Shown here in pieces: positions 54,285-63,803 of a stretch of DNA of 64,000 nt; position 1 is the first letter of the stretch; each line of letters starts with the position of its first letter. The notes under the pieces were generated by a model. It had not been told where the DNA came from and ran no database searches. It saw only the letters and a list, made by a program, of their open reading frames with translations. The translations under genes and the position numbers were made by a program. Source of the stretch: Ascarosepion bandense (taxonomy: Eukaryota > Mollusca > Cephalopoda > Sepiida > Sepiidae); assembly GCA_037127315.1 (NCBI GenBank), contig JBBBDQ010001270.1, forward strand, positions 423,501 through 487,500, in the 5' to 3' direction.

Positions 54285-54968
54285 AACTGTTATATATTCA
54301 ACCTTCTAATAATTTTAACTTGTGCGAAGTTCGGTTTTACTTTGCATTCGATCAATTTAATAAACATTGTCGTGCTCTCTATAAATTTATCAAGGAAGGC
54401 GCCGTAGTTTTTTTTACCTGAGTACTTTCGACCTTTTCTAAGATCATTTAAAAGGGGTAAATGACAAAGACAAACACTGTAACTACGATAAAATCTGCTT
54501 TCTGATGTGATGGTGATTTTTAAAAACAAGTGCATTTTCATGGCTTCTGCTCCGACGAAATTAAGTCACTGGTGCCCCCGCCACAAGAATTTACTCGTGC
54601 AACCAGACTGGCAACAAGGTCCCACCCATTTACGGTTAGATCAACCAAATGCAGCTGACAATTCTATTACATCAGCATCTTTTCTCGCACTTCCCGCCTG
54701 TGGAATGCCTTTCAATATACTTGCTTTTCAGAAGGCTACAATTTCCAGGAATTTAATAACAATGTCAATACCCATCTCTTATCCACTTGACTCCAGTTCT
54801 TTCGACATCACACTGTATATCTTGTTCTTTTCCTTTCTCTCTACCTTCGCAACTGTCTTCACACCTATGTTCCCATCCTTCTTTTGCACTTTCTCTGATT
54901 TCCACTGTAACTGGTCCATCTTTCTCTTCACTCTCCTCCTGTCTAAACTTTTACTCTTATGTAGCCCC
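54285..54968 (+). mobile_element. LINE-B 3' end with the shared 245-bp 5' segment
   Basis: 54285-54540 matches 49425-49680 almost base for base (CTTCTAATAATTTTAACTT, AAAAGGGGTAAATGACAAAG). It joins LINE-B at CATGGCTTCTGCTCCGACGA. Coding relic ASFLALPACGMPFNILAF. It ends at CTTATGTAGCCCCCAGCAAA, just before the hairpin, where a LINE-A copy begins. Confidence 0.88.
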
Positions 54969-54984
54969 CAGCAAACCGCCTGCA

Positions 54985-55876
54985 TACGGACAGGTAACGA
55001 ATTCAGCAGATATGCATAGATAGAAAGGGGCGAGGCAATTCTGAGGACCCTAGAAGTTATGCCCGGATTCGTCATCGGAGGCCACAATTTAAACAACATA
55101 AGGTACGCAGATGATAGCAGACACGGAAAAGAAACTACATGACCTCCTACAGAAGGTAGCTGAAGAGAGTGACAAGAAAGGACTACAAATAAACTGTAAG
55201 AAAACTGAATGCCAAAAGGGCAGCCCAACATGCCAAGTACAGGGTGGGGATACTAAAATCAAGCAGGCATAGAAGTCTAAATATCTGGGAAGTGTTCTAA
55301 CAGAAGACGAAAAGTGCGACACAGAGATCTGAAGGCGAATTGATATTGGCGAAAGTAGCATTCAAGAAGCTGAGTAAAGTATTAAGACACAGGAAAATTT
55401 CACTAGAAACAAAGAAGAGAGTACTAGATTGCTATGTGATGTCAGTTCTTCACTATGGCAGTGAATGCTGGACAATATCATCAAAGATGACGGAAAAATT
55501 TAAAGCAACTGAAATGTGGTTCTATAGAAGGATGCTGCAAATACCATGGATCGAGCATGTGAGCAATGATGAGGTTTTAGAAATGATGGAAACGAAAAGA
55601 AAACTAATACTGAGCATCAGGAAGGGACAGCTGAAGTTTCTGGGACATGCAATGAGGAAGAAGGGCTTGGAGAACCTGATACTAACAGGCCAGATAGGGG
55701 GAAAAAGAGATACAGGAAAGCAGCCTATAACATATTTAAAGGGCCTGAGCAGGTGGATGACAGAACGGGGACTGAGAGACGTTACAGGAGAAAGCGTGCT
55801 AAAAGCCACTAGGGATAGCGAGATGTGGAAGGCCATGATCGCCTACCTCCTGAAGGGTCAAGGTACATAAAAGAAG
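54985..55876 (+). pseudogene. LINE-A RT C-terminal half, best long copy
   Basis: Starts at RGEAILRTLEVMPGFVIGGH and NNIRYADD (catalytic motif, then a frameshift). After further breaks comes a 176-codon frame (55340-55870): KVAFKKLSKVLRHRKISLET, YGSECWTISSKMTEKFKATE, MWFYRRMLQIPWIEHVSNDE, KGQLKFLGHAMRKKGLENLI, GVTGESV-like DVTGESVLKATRDSEMWKAM, and the family C terminus LLKGQGT with its stop. A short GAAGAAGAA tail follows. Confidence 0.92.
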
Positions 55877-56163
55877 AAGAATACACTAGTCCAGAATTCG
55901 AAATCGGCTCGATTACTTTACTTCCTCTGCGGCCAATCGTTTAACATCTTTGCAGTGACGGTTTTCAAGGTGTGAAGGTCGATGTTGGCCTGCGTCAGGA
56001 GAAAGACAGGAGAAAGAGTGCTAAGAGCCACTAGGGAGAAGGAGATGTGGAAAGCCATGATCGCCTACGTCCTGAAAGGACAGGGCACATAGAAGAAGAA
56101 GAAGGCCCCTGCGAATCAGTGGAGGTACCGCATTGCTTGGGCTGAAGCGATTAAAAAAAAAAA
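55877..56163. mobile_element. Mosaic of LINE-C, LINE-A and LINE-B tails
   Basis: 55877-56002 is a LINE-C piece (minus strand; KTSLTQANIDLHTLK-like sequence with stops). 55990-56100 is a second LINE-A 3' end (AGAGCCACTAGGGAGAAGGA to GGACAGGGCACATAG and GAA tail). 56103-56163 is a LINE-B 3' terminus (CAGTGGAGGTACCGCATTGC). Three LINE tails lie end to end within 290 bp. Confidence 0.8.
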
Positions 56164-56499
56164 AAACTAAATAGGCCCAAATGGAGATAAATGTAAATGT
56201 CGCTTCTTCCTTTAGAGTTTATGTCTTCCTAATCGTGAGGAATACTTTTTTGAGGTTCAGGCACATTTTTATGTTGTTGCAAATAACGGTATTGAATTTT
56301 TTTTATTTAAATGTTGTGGTTTATTCTCCAAGAAGATAAATTATGGCAACTTAGGATAAAAGAAAGTCATTATTCAACTCAACGGAACAAACTGGCAAAA
56401 TCTCTTAACCTAAAATCTTTTCTATAAACGTTTCAAAACCATTTAAGGCAAACACTGTCTCGTAAAAACTTATAACAAATAATCAGTTCCTTAGGAAGG

Positions 56500-57190
56500 A
56501 TCATTTGAAAATTACGATAAATGGATTTTCAGTGGTCAGGAATTCATTCAATGATTACTCCCAGAATAGATTTATATGCATAAATAAGCTCAATGCATTG
56601 ATAAGAATTTTACTGTATGAATGCCATGAAAATGCGGAAGAGATTGTCAATGGTCATGAATTTATTCAACAATTAATCGTAGAAGAAAGTTATACGCATA
56701 AGGTAAATGGATTGCTAATGATTTTTCTGTAGAAATGCCATGAAAAGATTGTCAGTGGTCAGTGTTATGGCCTGCTAGGGCAAGAAAGAAAGACACGGAA
56801 ACAAGAAGGTAGGTTCAACCATTGTATTAGAACAACAGAACATATATATAAAGTAAGAGTGTTAGTAGTCAGTACAACAGAAGTGTACGCCCGAACTTTA
56901 TGCTTACGCTGCATCTGGACTGCTTCACGGCTACCTCTACACTGCCTCTAGACTGTCTCACGACTGCCTCCCCGGAAGTCACGCAGCTTTGTATTTATTG
57001 AAAAAGAAAGAGTCCATTCCACTGTAGATAGAGCACCATGACAATCAGGAATTTATTCAACGATTACTTGCAGAAGAGAATTTTATATGTATAAGGTAAA
57101 TGCATTGCTAATAATCTTACCATAAGAATGCACTGAAAATCAAGAATAATGGGATTGTCAATGGTCAGGAATTAAAGAAAGCATTACAAA
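56500..57190. repeat. Tandem repeat of about 105-118 bp, split by a solo LTR
   Basis: GTCAGGAATTCATTCAATGA at 56535, GTCATGAATTTATTCAACAA at 56653 and, after the LTR, ATCAGGAATTTATTCAACGA at 57044, each followed by AGAAG...TATACGCATAAGGTAAATG-like sequence. The open frame 56505-56732 lies in it and shows no domain. Confidence 0.8.
56763..57043 (+). mobile_element. Solo LTR (LTR-1 family)
   Basis: 281 bp from TGTTATGGCCTGC to GAGCACCATGACA, flanked by GTCAG (56758-56762) and ATCAG (57044-57048). It contains AAGACACGGAAACAAGAAGG, as in the LTR at 4753, and CCGGAAGTCACGCAGC. It interrupts a tandem repeat unit. Confidence 0.85.
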
Positions 57191-57274
57191 GTGTAGCCCA
57201 GGCTGATAACAAATGAATGTTTTTATTGTCACCAAATCACCGATTTCGAAGCCATACAACAGAAGCCAGCCATT

Positions 57275-57345
57275 GCTATTACTTAACCAATAGCCCGAGG
57301 GAGAAGAGAGGGAATCATACCTTTAGCCAGGGTATTTGTGTGAAA
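57275..57345 (-). mobile_element. T-SINE body relic
   Basis: TTACTTAACCAATAGCCCGA, AATCATACCTTTAGCCAGGG and TATTTGTGTGAA match the SINE body in reverse. Confidence 0.6.
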
Positions 57346-57356
57346 GGGCACGTAGG

Positions 57357-57545
57357 TCAGATAGAGGGAAAAAGAGACAGAGGAAAGCAGCGTATAACAT
57401 ATTTAAAGGGCCTGAGCAGGTGGATGACAGAACGGGGACTGAGAGACGTTACAAGAGAAAGCGTGCTAAAAGCCACTAGGGATAGGGAGACGTGGAAGGC
57501 CATGATCGCCTACCTCCTGAAGGGTCAAGGTACATAAAAGAAGAA
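57357..57545 (+). pseudogene. LINE-A 3' end, duplicate of 55690-55876
   Basis: GQIEGKRDRGKQRITYLKGL, SRWMTERGLRDVTRESVLKA, WKAMIAYLLKGQGT and stop, then AAAAGAAGAAGAATACACTAG. The match to the copy at 55690 continues without a break into the LINE-C piece downstream. Confidence 0.9.
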
Positions 57546-57791
57546 GAATACACTAGTCCAGGATTTGAAATCGGCTTGATTACTTTACTTCCTCTGCGGC
57601 CAATCGTTTAACATCTTTGCAGTGACGGTTTTCAAGGTGTGAAGGTCGATGTTGGCCTGCGTCAGGGATGTCTTCAACTGATCTTTAAAGCGTCGTTTTT
57701 AGACCTCTAAAACTCGCCGGCGAGTTTACCAAACAGGATGATATGTGGCAGTCGAGTGAAACGCATTGTATGCGTGTCCGCCCATTGGAGG

Positions 57792-57795
<4 letters not shown>
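57546..57795 (-). pseudogene. LINE-C C-terminal remnant
   Basis: Minus strand: WADTHTMRFTRLPHIILFGK, LAGEF, a stop, SKNDALKIS, and a region reading like SLTQANIDLHTLKTVTAKML in one frame. This resembles the C terminus of RTE-type LINE proteins (W-G-H...R-L-P motif). The part up to about 57666 is duplicated at 55877-56002. Confidence 0.55.
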
Positions 57796-57845
<50 letters not shown>

Positions 57846-58479
57846 TAAATGTAAACTTATCGCTATACTTGTTTCGAAAAACACTCCGAGTACATACGCG
57901 AAAGGAAAAAATGGTAATAAAAAAAGAACGAGCTAAGCACTTGAACATCAGTCAAAGTACGTAACCCAAAGAAAAAAACCCGAGACGAGTAACCTAAAAC
58001 AAAAAACGCTCAATCCACAAAGTAAATAACTAGCCTAAAGAGTCAATGACCCTACCAGGTTTTCACCTAACTGGATCTTCAGGGAAGGTTGGCTATATAT
58101 ATATTCATATAGATAGGTTTGAGTTTGTGGCCCTGGGTTTCACGCTCTTGCGATCGACAGATAAACTGATTAATTTTTTTAAAAATTGGCTATTTGTAGG
58201 GCTGCGTATATTGGTGTATTTTTGTGGAAGTGGGAGGAAAATTGGGAGGAAAATTTATCGACGTGATAAACGAAGACATATATACACACTTGTGCACCCA
58301 TTAACGTACACAGACACACACACACGCGTCCGCCCACCGGGGGTCACACAAACATAACTATATGTGAACCGTATGGGGCTTGGCATTCATATGTGTGTAT
58401 GCGTGCCGTTGCGTACATACATACGCATTTGATTGGAACACGCATATATAATATATAAATAATATAATATATATAACAT

Positions 58480-58530
<51 letters not shown>

Positions 58531-58794
58531 GGCCTGTGCAATACCATTTCATGAAATAACGTGTCTGCTTTAATTTTTCTTATATTTGCTCTATATGTAT
58601 TTATATACATATATCTTTAGACCTCTCTTAAAGAGTTATCCTACCACTGACTGTACAGGATACTCCTTTGGATTCTTCTATACCCACACTGTATGCTGAT
58701 ATATATATTACGATAAGTCAATTAAAGTGTAAATTACTCAAAGACTGACATCCGATTTTACCAGATATATATATATACTAAAATTACAAAAAAA
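57796..58794. other. Microsatellites, no gene
   Basis: (TA)n at 57796-57842 and 58486-58527, with CA-rich sequence at 58310-58325. Open frames across them are repeat artefacts. No repeated element recognised in between. Confidence 0.7.
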
Positions 58795-59220
58795 TATTTC
58801 GAATTACTAAAGAGTAAAATTACTCAATAAAATCGCCATTGACTTCAACCACAGCCTCCAGGCGACTTTAGAATCACTTACACCTCTTTTAGGCGTGTAA
58901 ATTGGCAAATGCTGCCATAATGGTGTTATAAGGAGTTTTGTTGATCTCTCGCTCAAGTACGCTCCACACATAAGAATCAAGGAAGGGGATCACACTCTGG
59001 AGAGTTAGGTGGCCAGATTTAAGGGGTGATATGGACGCAGAAATGGTCTGACAGCCATGACTGGGTTCTCCTGCTTGTTTGGGGCATAATACAGAGCCCT
59101 GTGGCCAGACATAGTGTCTCCCAGCAGACATCCTGAGTAGCAGTATCTGTTCAAGGCACTTGATGCAGAATTCCGTGTTGAGTCTGGGGCCCTGTGCGAA
59201 AATTAATGGAGACATGACGT
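58795..59220 (-). pseudogene. Mariner transposase C-terminal half, degenerate
   Basis: Minus-strand order: MSPLIFAQGPRLNTE, GRHYVWPQGSVLCPKQA (the place of the usual QQD, lost), SISPLKSGHLTLQSVIPFLD (decayed W-P-P-x-S-P-D region) and SYVWSVLEREINKTPYNTIM, then SRLEAVVEVNGDFIE at the C terminus in a second frame. This is the pattern of mariner (maT-like) transposases. Catalytic aspartates are not preserved. Confidence 0.82.
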
Positions 59221-59367
59221 CGCCATTACTTTTATTTGGCTATTCGCAAATACATGACAGTAAATTTAGGGGCCGTATTTTCACTAGAAGAATTGAATTG
59301 TTAGATTTTTATATTAATTCTAACGGTAATAATAATATTTTCATTTTGTAAATACTAATCTTTTATC

Positions 59368-59488
59368 TTTTTAGTTTTATGACAATAATATTTTTATCGT
59401 GCATGATAAGAATATTAAAAAAGCGGGGATAATTGTTATTTATTATTATTATTAATGATAACAAAAATATTATTTCATAAAACTTAAA

Positions 59489-59534
<46 letters not shown>

Positions 59535-59675
59535 GCGATAACTAACTAATAAAAATACAAATAAATTAATGGATATAAAGTCTTTAACAGGGTATTACTT
59601 GCACACATTGGAGGCTTTTATTTAATATTCTTTTCATGCAATATAAAAATATTATTGTCATAAAACCAAAAAAAT
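59368..59675. repeat. Inverted repeat around (TAA)n
   Basis: TTTTAGTTTTATGACAATAA and GCATGATAAGAATATTAAAA (59370-59425) are mirrored by GCTTTTATTTAATATTC and TATTGTCATAAAACCAAAAA (59615-59675). (TAA)n lies between at 59486-59534. Transposase pieces face away on both sides. Confidence 0.85.
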
Positions 59676-59689
59676 AAAAGCGTTCCAGA

Positions 59690-59895
59690 GTAATCGCGGA
59701 TATTGTTGGTGTCAGACTTTTAACTGTTAGTCGCGTCATCAAGGCGACGAAACAAACTGGATTCACAAGTCCAAACTTAAAGGAAAATAGGGCGGAAGAA
59801 AAAAACAATGTTTAGAGACGACGTATATGTGATCAGGGAAAGTGCAAAAGATCCGAGGAAGACATCATTCGTTTTCTTTTAATTAGTTTCCACAA
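59690..59895 (+). pseudogene. Tc1/mariner transposase N-terminal piece
   Basis: Plus strand RVIADIVGVRLLTVSRVIKA and TKQTGFTSPN, then by a frameshift GRKKKTMFRDDVYVIRESAK and DPRKTSF. This is the bipartite DNA-binding N terminus (helix-turn-helix, GRK/R linker) of Tc1/mariner-type transposases. It stops at 59895 before any catalytic residue. Confidence 0.75.
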
Positions 59896-59898
59896 GGC

Positions 59899-59961
<63 letters not shown>

Positions 59962-59972
59962 CAGCCTGTTCA

Positions 59973-60027
<55 letters not shown>

Positions 60028-60213
60028 TTTGTTTTCCCCGGTCTATTCATATCTATCTGTACTGACCAATGAGAATCGACCCAAACAAAACTAAAAATAA
60101 CGAAGTTCTGTCTTTTTATCTGTTTTCTCTCAATCTCTGACGAATCTTTAATAAATGTGAAACTTGTTAGATTGATAAGCATTTTTCTATTTGTTCTTTA
60201 TCTCAAATTTTTT

Positions 60214-60279
<66 letters not shown>

Positions 60280-60384
60280 CAAGCTGCTCATATATCCCTC
60301 CCTTTTGATAATAGTCTGTTCATATCTATCTCTTTTGCTTTCTCTCTCTCTTTCTCGCTCTCTTTCTCTCTCTCTCTCTCTCTG

Positions 60385-60420
<36 letters not shown>
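59899..60420. repeat. (TATC)n, (CT)n and (TA)n tracts
   Basis: (CTAT)n at 59899-59960 and 59975-60027, (CTAT)n at 60219-60280, (CT)n at 60339-60383 and (TA)n at 60388-60420. The two overlapping frames encoding [10 protein letters not shown] are artefacts. Confidence 0.97.
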
Positions 60421-60428
<8 letters not shown>

Positions 60429-60894
60429 TTTCTGCATTCTTCCTAGGTAACGTTAAATACAATATTACTTCTCGTTATTGTCATTGTTTTTAATCTAATC
60501 GGATATTTGTCACCGGATATCCGCTGTAAGCAAAATATTTCATGGGCGGTTATTCGAGTGCATAATACTTCCCACGACTATCTGTCTACAAATTCAAATT
60601 GGCAACATATTTCTCTCAACTAATGTTCTTCGATTTGATTCCTATCCTAAACCAAATACCCTGGATCCGGGGCCCTTAAATACACGATGATACGTCAAAC
60701 CAATAAAAATGTCTTTTCCTTTAATAAGTTTTGATTGTAGCAGAAACAAATAAAAAGCAAATTCGCACTGACAAAAAAAAAATGGCTTGCTATTTATTTG
60801 GCTGGTCTTATTTTAGAGTTTTCCCAGACTGAATTTGTATCCTGGATTCGGGATAGGTGTCATCACAGATTCATTCCAATGCCAGATCATAATT
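60421..60894. other. No recognisable gene
   Basis: AT-rich, no domain or shared repeat recognised. Confidence 0.55.
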
Positions 60895-61565
60895 TCTGGA
60901 AGAAAACTGAATGCATGGTCATCAGCAAAAGGTGCACCCCAAAATGCCAAATACAGGTGAGGGGTACCAGAATCAAGCAAGTACAAAAATTTAAATACCT
61001 AGGAAGTGTTCTAACAGGAGATGGAAAGTGCAACACAGAGATCCAAAGACGAATTAGCATGACAAAGGACGCATTCCAGAAGATGAGTAAATTACTAACA
61101 CACAGGAAAATTTCCCTAGAAACAATGAAAAGAGTCCTGGATTGCTATGTGATGTCAGTTCTTCAATAAGGCAGTGAATGCTGGACAATATCATCGAAAA
61201 TGAGGACAAAACTTGAAGCAGCGGAAATGTGGTTCTACAGAAAGATGCTGCGGATATTGTGAACTGACCATTCAAGCAACAATGAGGAGTTGGAAATGAT
61301 GGAAACAAAAAGGAAATTAATACTGAGCATCAGGAAGAGACAATTGAAGTTCCTGGGACAGGCAATAAGGAAGGAGGGCTTGGAGAACCTGATACCGACT
61401 GGCCAGATAGAAGGAAAAAGCGACAGAGGAAGGTAGCGGATAACATATTTGAAGGGCCTGATCAGGTGGATGATTGAACGGGGGTTGGGTGGAGTAACAG
61501 GAGAAAACATATTAAAAACCAACAGGGATAGGAAGGCGTGGAGACCCATGATCGCCTACGTCCTA
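60895..61565 (+). pseudogene. LINE-A RT C-terminal half
   Basis: KKTECMVISKRCTPKC, then KFKYLGSVLTGDGKCNTEIQ, RISMTKDAFQKMSKLLTHRK and VLDCYVMSVLQ, a stop, GSECWTISSKMRTKLEAAEM, then after a stop ELEMMETKRKLILSIRKRQL, KFLGQAIRKEGLENLIPTG and the C-terminal end MIAYVL. At least four stops or shifts. The terminal GQGT, stop and GAA tail are lost after CCTACGTCC. Confidence 0.9.
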
Positions 61566-61786
61566 TAATAATTTATGATCATCACAAATAACGTATCATA
61601 ATAACATTTCAGAAGAGACATTCCTTGAACGGCTTTGTCTTGCGTTTTATTTCTTGGAACACTTGTTGAATGCTGTTGATTTTTTATGTTCAAGATCATT
61701 TTTATCTCGAATATGTTATCAGCATAATACTTCTCATCATAAGAACATAGGCCTCGCGAGGGAAATCAGGAAATCTGTTTTAAATT

Positions 61787-62092
61787 CAGTCGGTTAATTG
61801 CCATACGCGATACACGCTTGAGCGATCATGTCTCTTTCGAGACATGACTGACTGGGCACTTGATTATCCCGCAGTAGGTTGCGATTGTATTCTGTGGTAG
61901 ATTGATTGCTAGCCAAGGCTATAGAACCCAATCTGTTTTATTATTTAACCCATAACTGGAGGGAAGAGACGGGTTAATACCTTTCCCAAGGGCTTTTGCA
62001 CGTTAAGTGAATGCAATAAATTCAACTGGAATTCGAACTCAGCTCCTCGATTTCTCGTTCCGAGTCAATATCCACTGTAGCACAACGCACAT
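61787..62092 (-). mobile_element. T-SINE, full length, inverted hairpin loop
   Basis: 306 bp from CAGTCGGTTAATTGCC to CACAACGCACAT. The hairpin reads CATGTCTCTTTCGAGACATG here, whereas other minus-strand copies read CATGTCTCGAAAGAGACATG, so the loop is flipped. The box A and B regions are recognisable. Confidence 0.92.
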
Positions 62093-62671
62093 AGAGGCAT
62101 AACTGATCAGTGTTCCGTCTCTTCCCATTTGTACTTGTATATGTTGGCAACAAGTATGTTGGCAACAAGTATGTTGCCGATAAAGTTTGGTAGGTCTACG
62201 TGTATGTTTAAATGGGATTAAATTGAACTCTGTTTTGAGAGGTGCAATGTGAATTTTCTCGTCAACCGGTTGTGGTGTGACCAATGTAATGGCATCATCC
62301 ACATGCAAAAAAGGCTAAAATTAATGTAAGCATTGTTGATAAAAAAAAGATATATTAAGCATTTAATAATATCAACGACGAACACGACAAATATATGCTT
62401 ACCGTATTCGGAATATAAAGCAAACACATGACTATACACACACGCATAAACATTACACTTATTCAGTCAGAAGTAAAATAACAGCCACTCTCGATAACGG
62501 CTAAAAGTATAGCCGAAAGCGCTCGAAAAAATATTTGGAGAATTTTTATATAATTTATGTCCTGAAAAGTAAAAAATCACAAGATCACATAAAAAAATTA
62601 CATGAAAAAAATTAATCATAATACTGTGTCACATTTTTAATGGAACCTGCATAAAAGAAAGATTGCTGCCC
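62093..62671. other. No recognisable gene
   Basis: AT-rich. TATGTTGGCAACAAG is tandemly repeated at about 62135-62180 (three copies, the last one partial). Nothing else recognised. Confidence 0.6.
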
Positions 62672-62880
62672 ATATATATATATATATATATAATCAGATG
62701 TCTAACGGTACTGATGAGCTGTGATACAGCGAAACAGGACCGTCTGTGGATGCCTATTTACGCTCTCGCTCGGCGATTGAGCACTCTGGTGAAATGGTAG
62801 ACTTTAAAACCTCTACTCACTGCTATTTACACATTACAGCAATGGATTGAACACTCTTGGCTAATGGTGATTGTTTACTT
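62672..62880. mobile_element. Element H, inverted copy 3
   Basis: Starts at (TA)n, then ATCAGATGTCTAACGGTACT, GATGAGCTGTGATACAGCGA, AACAGGACCGTCTGTGGATG and GATTGAGCACTCTGGTGAAA. This is the reverse of the element at 51298. Confidence 0.75.
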
Positions 62881-62887
62881 TGCGTAT

Positions 62888-63194
62888 CAGTAAGTTAAGT
62901 TCCATACGTGATACACGCTTGGGTGATCATGTCTCGAAAGAGACATGACTGACTGGGCAGAAGATTATCCTGCAGTAGTTTGCCATTGCTTTCTGCTGTA
63001 GACTGGTTGACGACGAAGGCTATAGAACCCAATTTGTCCTGTTATTTAACCTATAACTGGAAGGAATAGACGGATTAATACCTTTCCTAAGGGTATTTGT
63101 GCGTAAGTGAAGGCAATGAATTCGGCTGGAATTCGAACTCGGCTCCCCGATTTTTCGTTCCGAGCTGATATCCAATGCACCACAACGCACATCC
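62888..63194 (-). mobile_element. T-SINE, full length
   Basis: 307 bp from CAGTAAGTTAAGTTCC to CACAACGCACATCC, with intact hairpin CATGTCTCGAAAGAGACATG and box B in reverse (GGAATTCGAACTC). It lies between copies of element H. Confidence 0.93.
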
Positions 63195-63231
63195 GAATAC
63201 TTTGTGTATATGATACGCTAAAATATGTCTT

Positions 63232-63740
63232 CTTACACCGTGTGCCGATAGCTCATGGGTAGAATCTTCCTGGTTGGAAGCAATCGGATGTCTAAGCGCA
63301 CTGATGAGCTGTGATACAGCGAAACAGGACCGTCTGCAAATGACGATATATATATATTGTAAGTTATACTTTAGAAGATGTACAAACTACAATCTACTAC
63401 AAAATTGTACATTTTGTTTTGACATTGAAAGAACAATGTCTCATCAGGCAGATAATAATGATGCTTATATATATTATTTAATTACCTACTGATGCATTTA
63501 CGCATCGTTCATTTAGTAATTAATTTGAACACCCTCGGCTACTGTTGTGTGCTTACATTGTATATAATACGCTAAAATCTGCCTTCTTCTACCAATCACC
63601 CATAACTCATAGGTAGAATCGCTTAATGATGTCAATTCTGCCGGTTTTCAAACCTGGATAGAAGCAATCTGATGTCTAATCGCACTGATGAATTGTGATA
63701 CAGCGAAACAGGACTGTCTACGAATGATTTTGCGCCTTTT
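63232..63740. mobile_element. Element H, copies 4 and 5
   Basis: Copy 4 (63232-63346): ACCGTGTGCCGATAGCTCAT, GAAGCAATCGGATGTCTAAG, GATGAGCTGTGATACAGCGA. Copy 5 (about 63520-63740): ACCCATAACTCATAGGTAGAA, GAAGCAATCTGATGTCTAAT, GTGATACAGCGAAACAGGAC. Both end near (AT)n. Confidence 0.75.
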
Positions 63741-63751
63741 TCAATATTTCT

Positions 63752-63789
<38 letters not shown>

Positions 63790-63803
63790 AGAAATATTGA
63801 AAA
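63738..63803. repeat. Perfect palindrome around (AT)n
   Basis: TTTTCAATATTTCTGACATA is mirrored by TATGTCAGAAATATTGAAAA across 30 bp of AT repeats. It forms a long hairpin at the end of element H copy 5. Confidence 0.93.

Noticed and set aside
60157..60493. Membrane-like proteins rich in [10 protein letters not shown]
   Set aside because: Pure translation of TATC/CTAT microsatellites.
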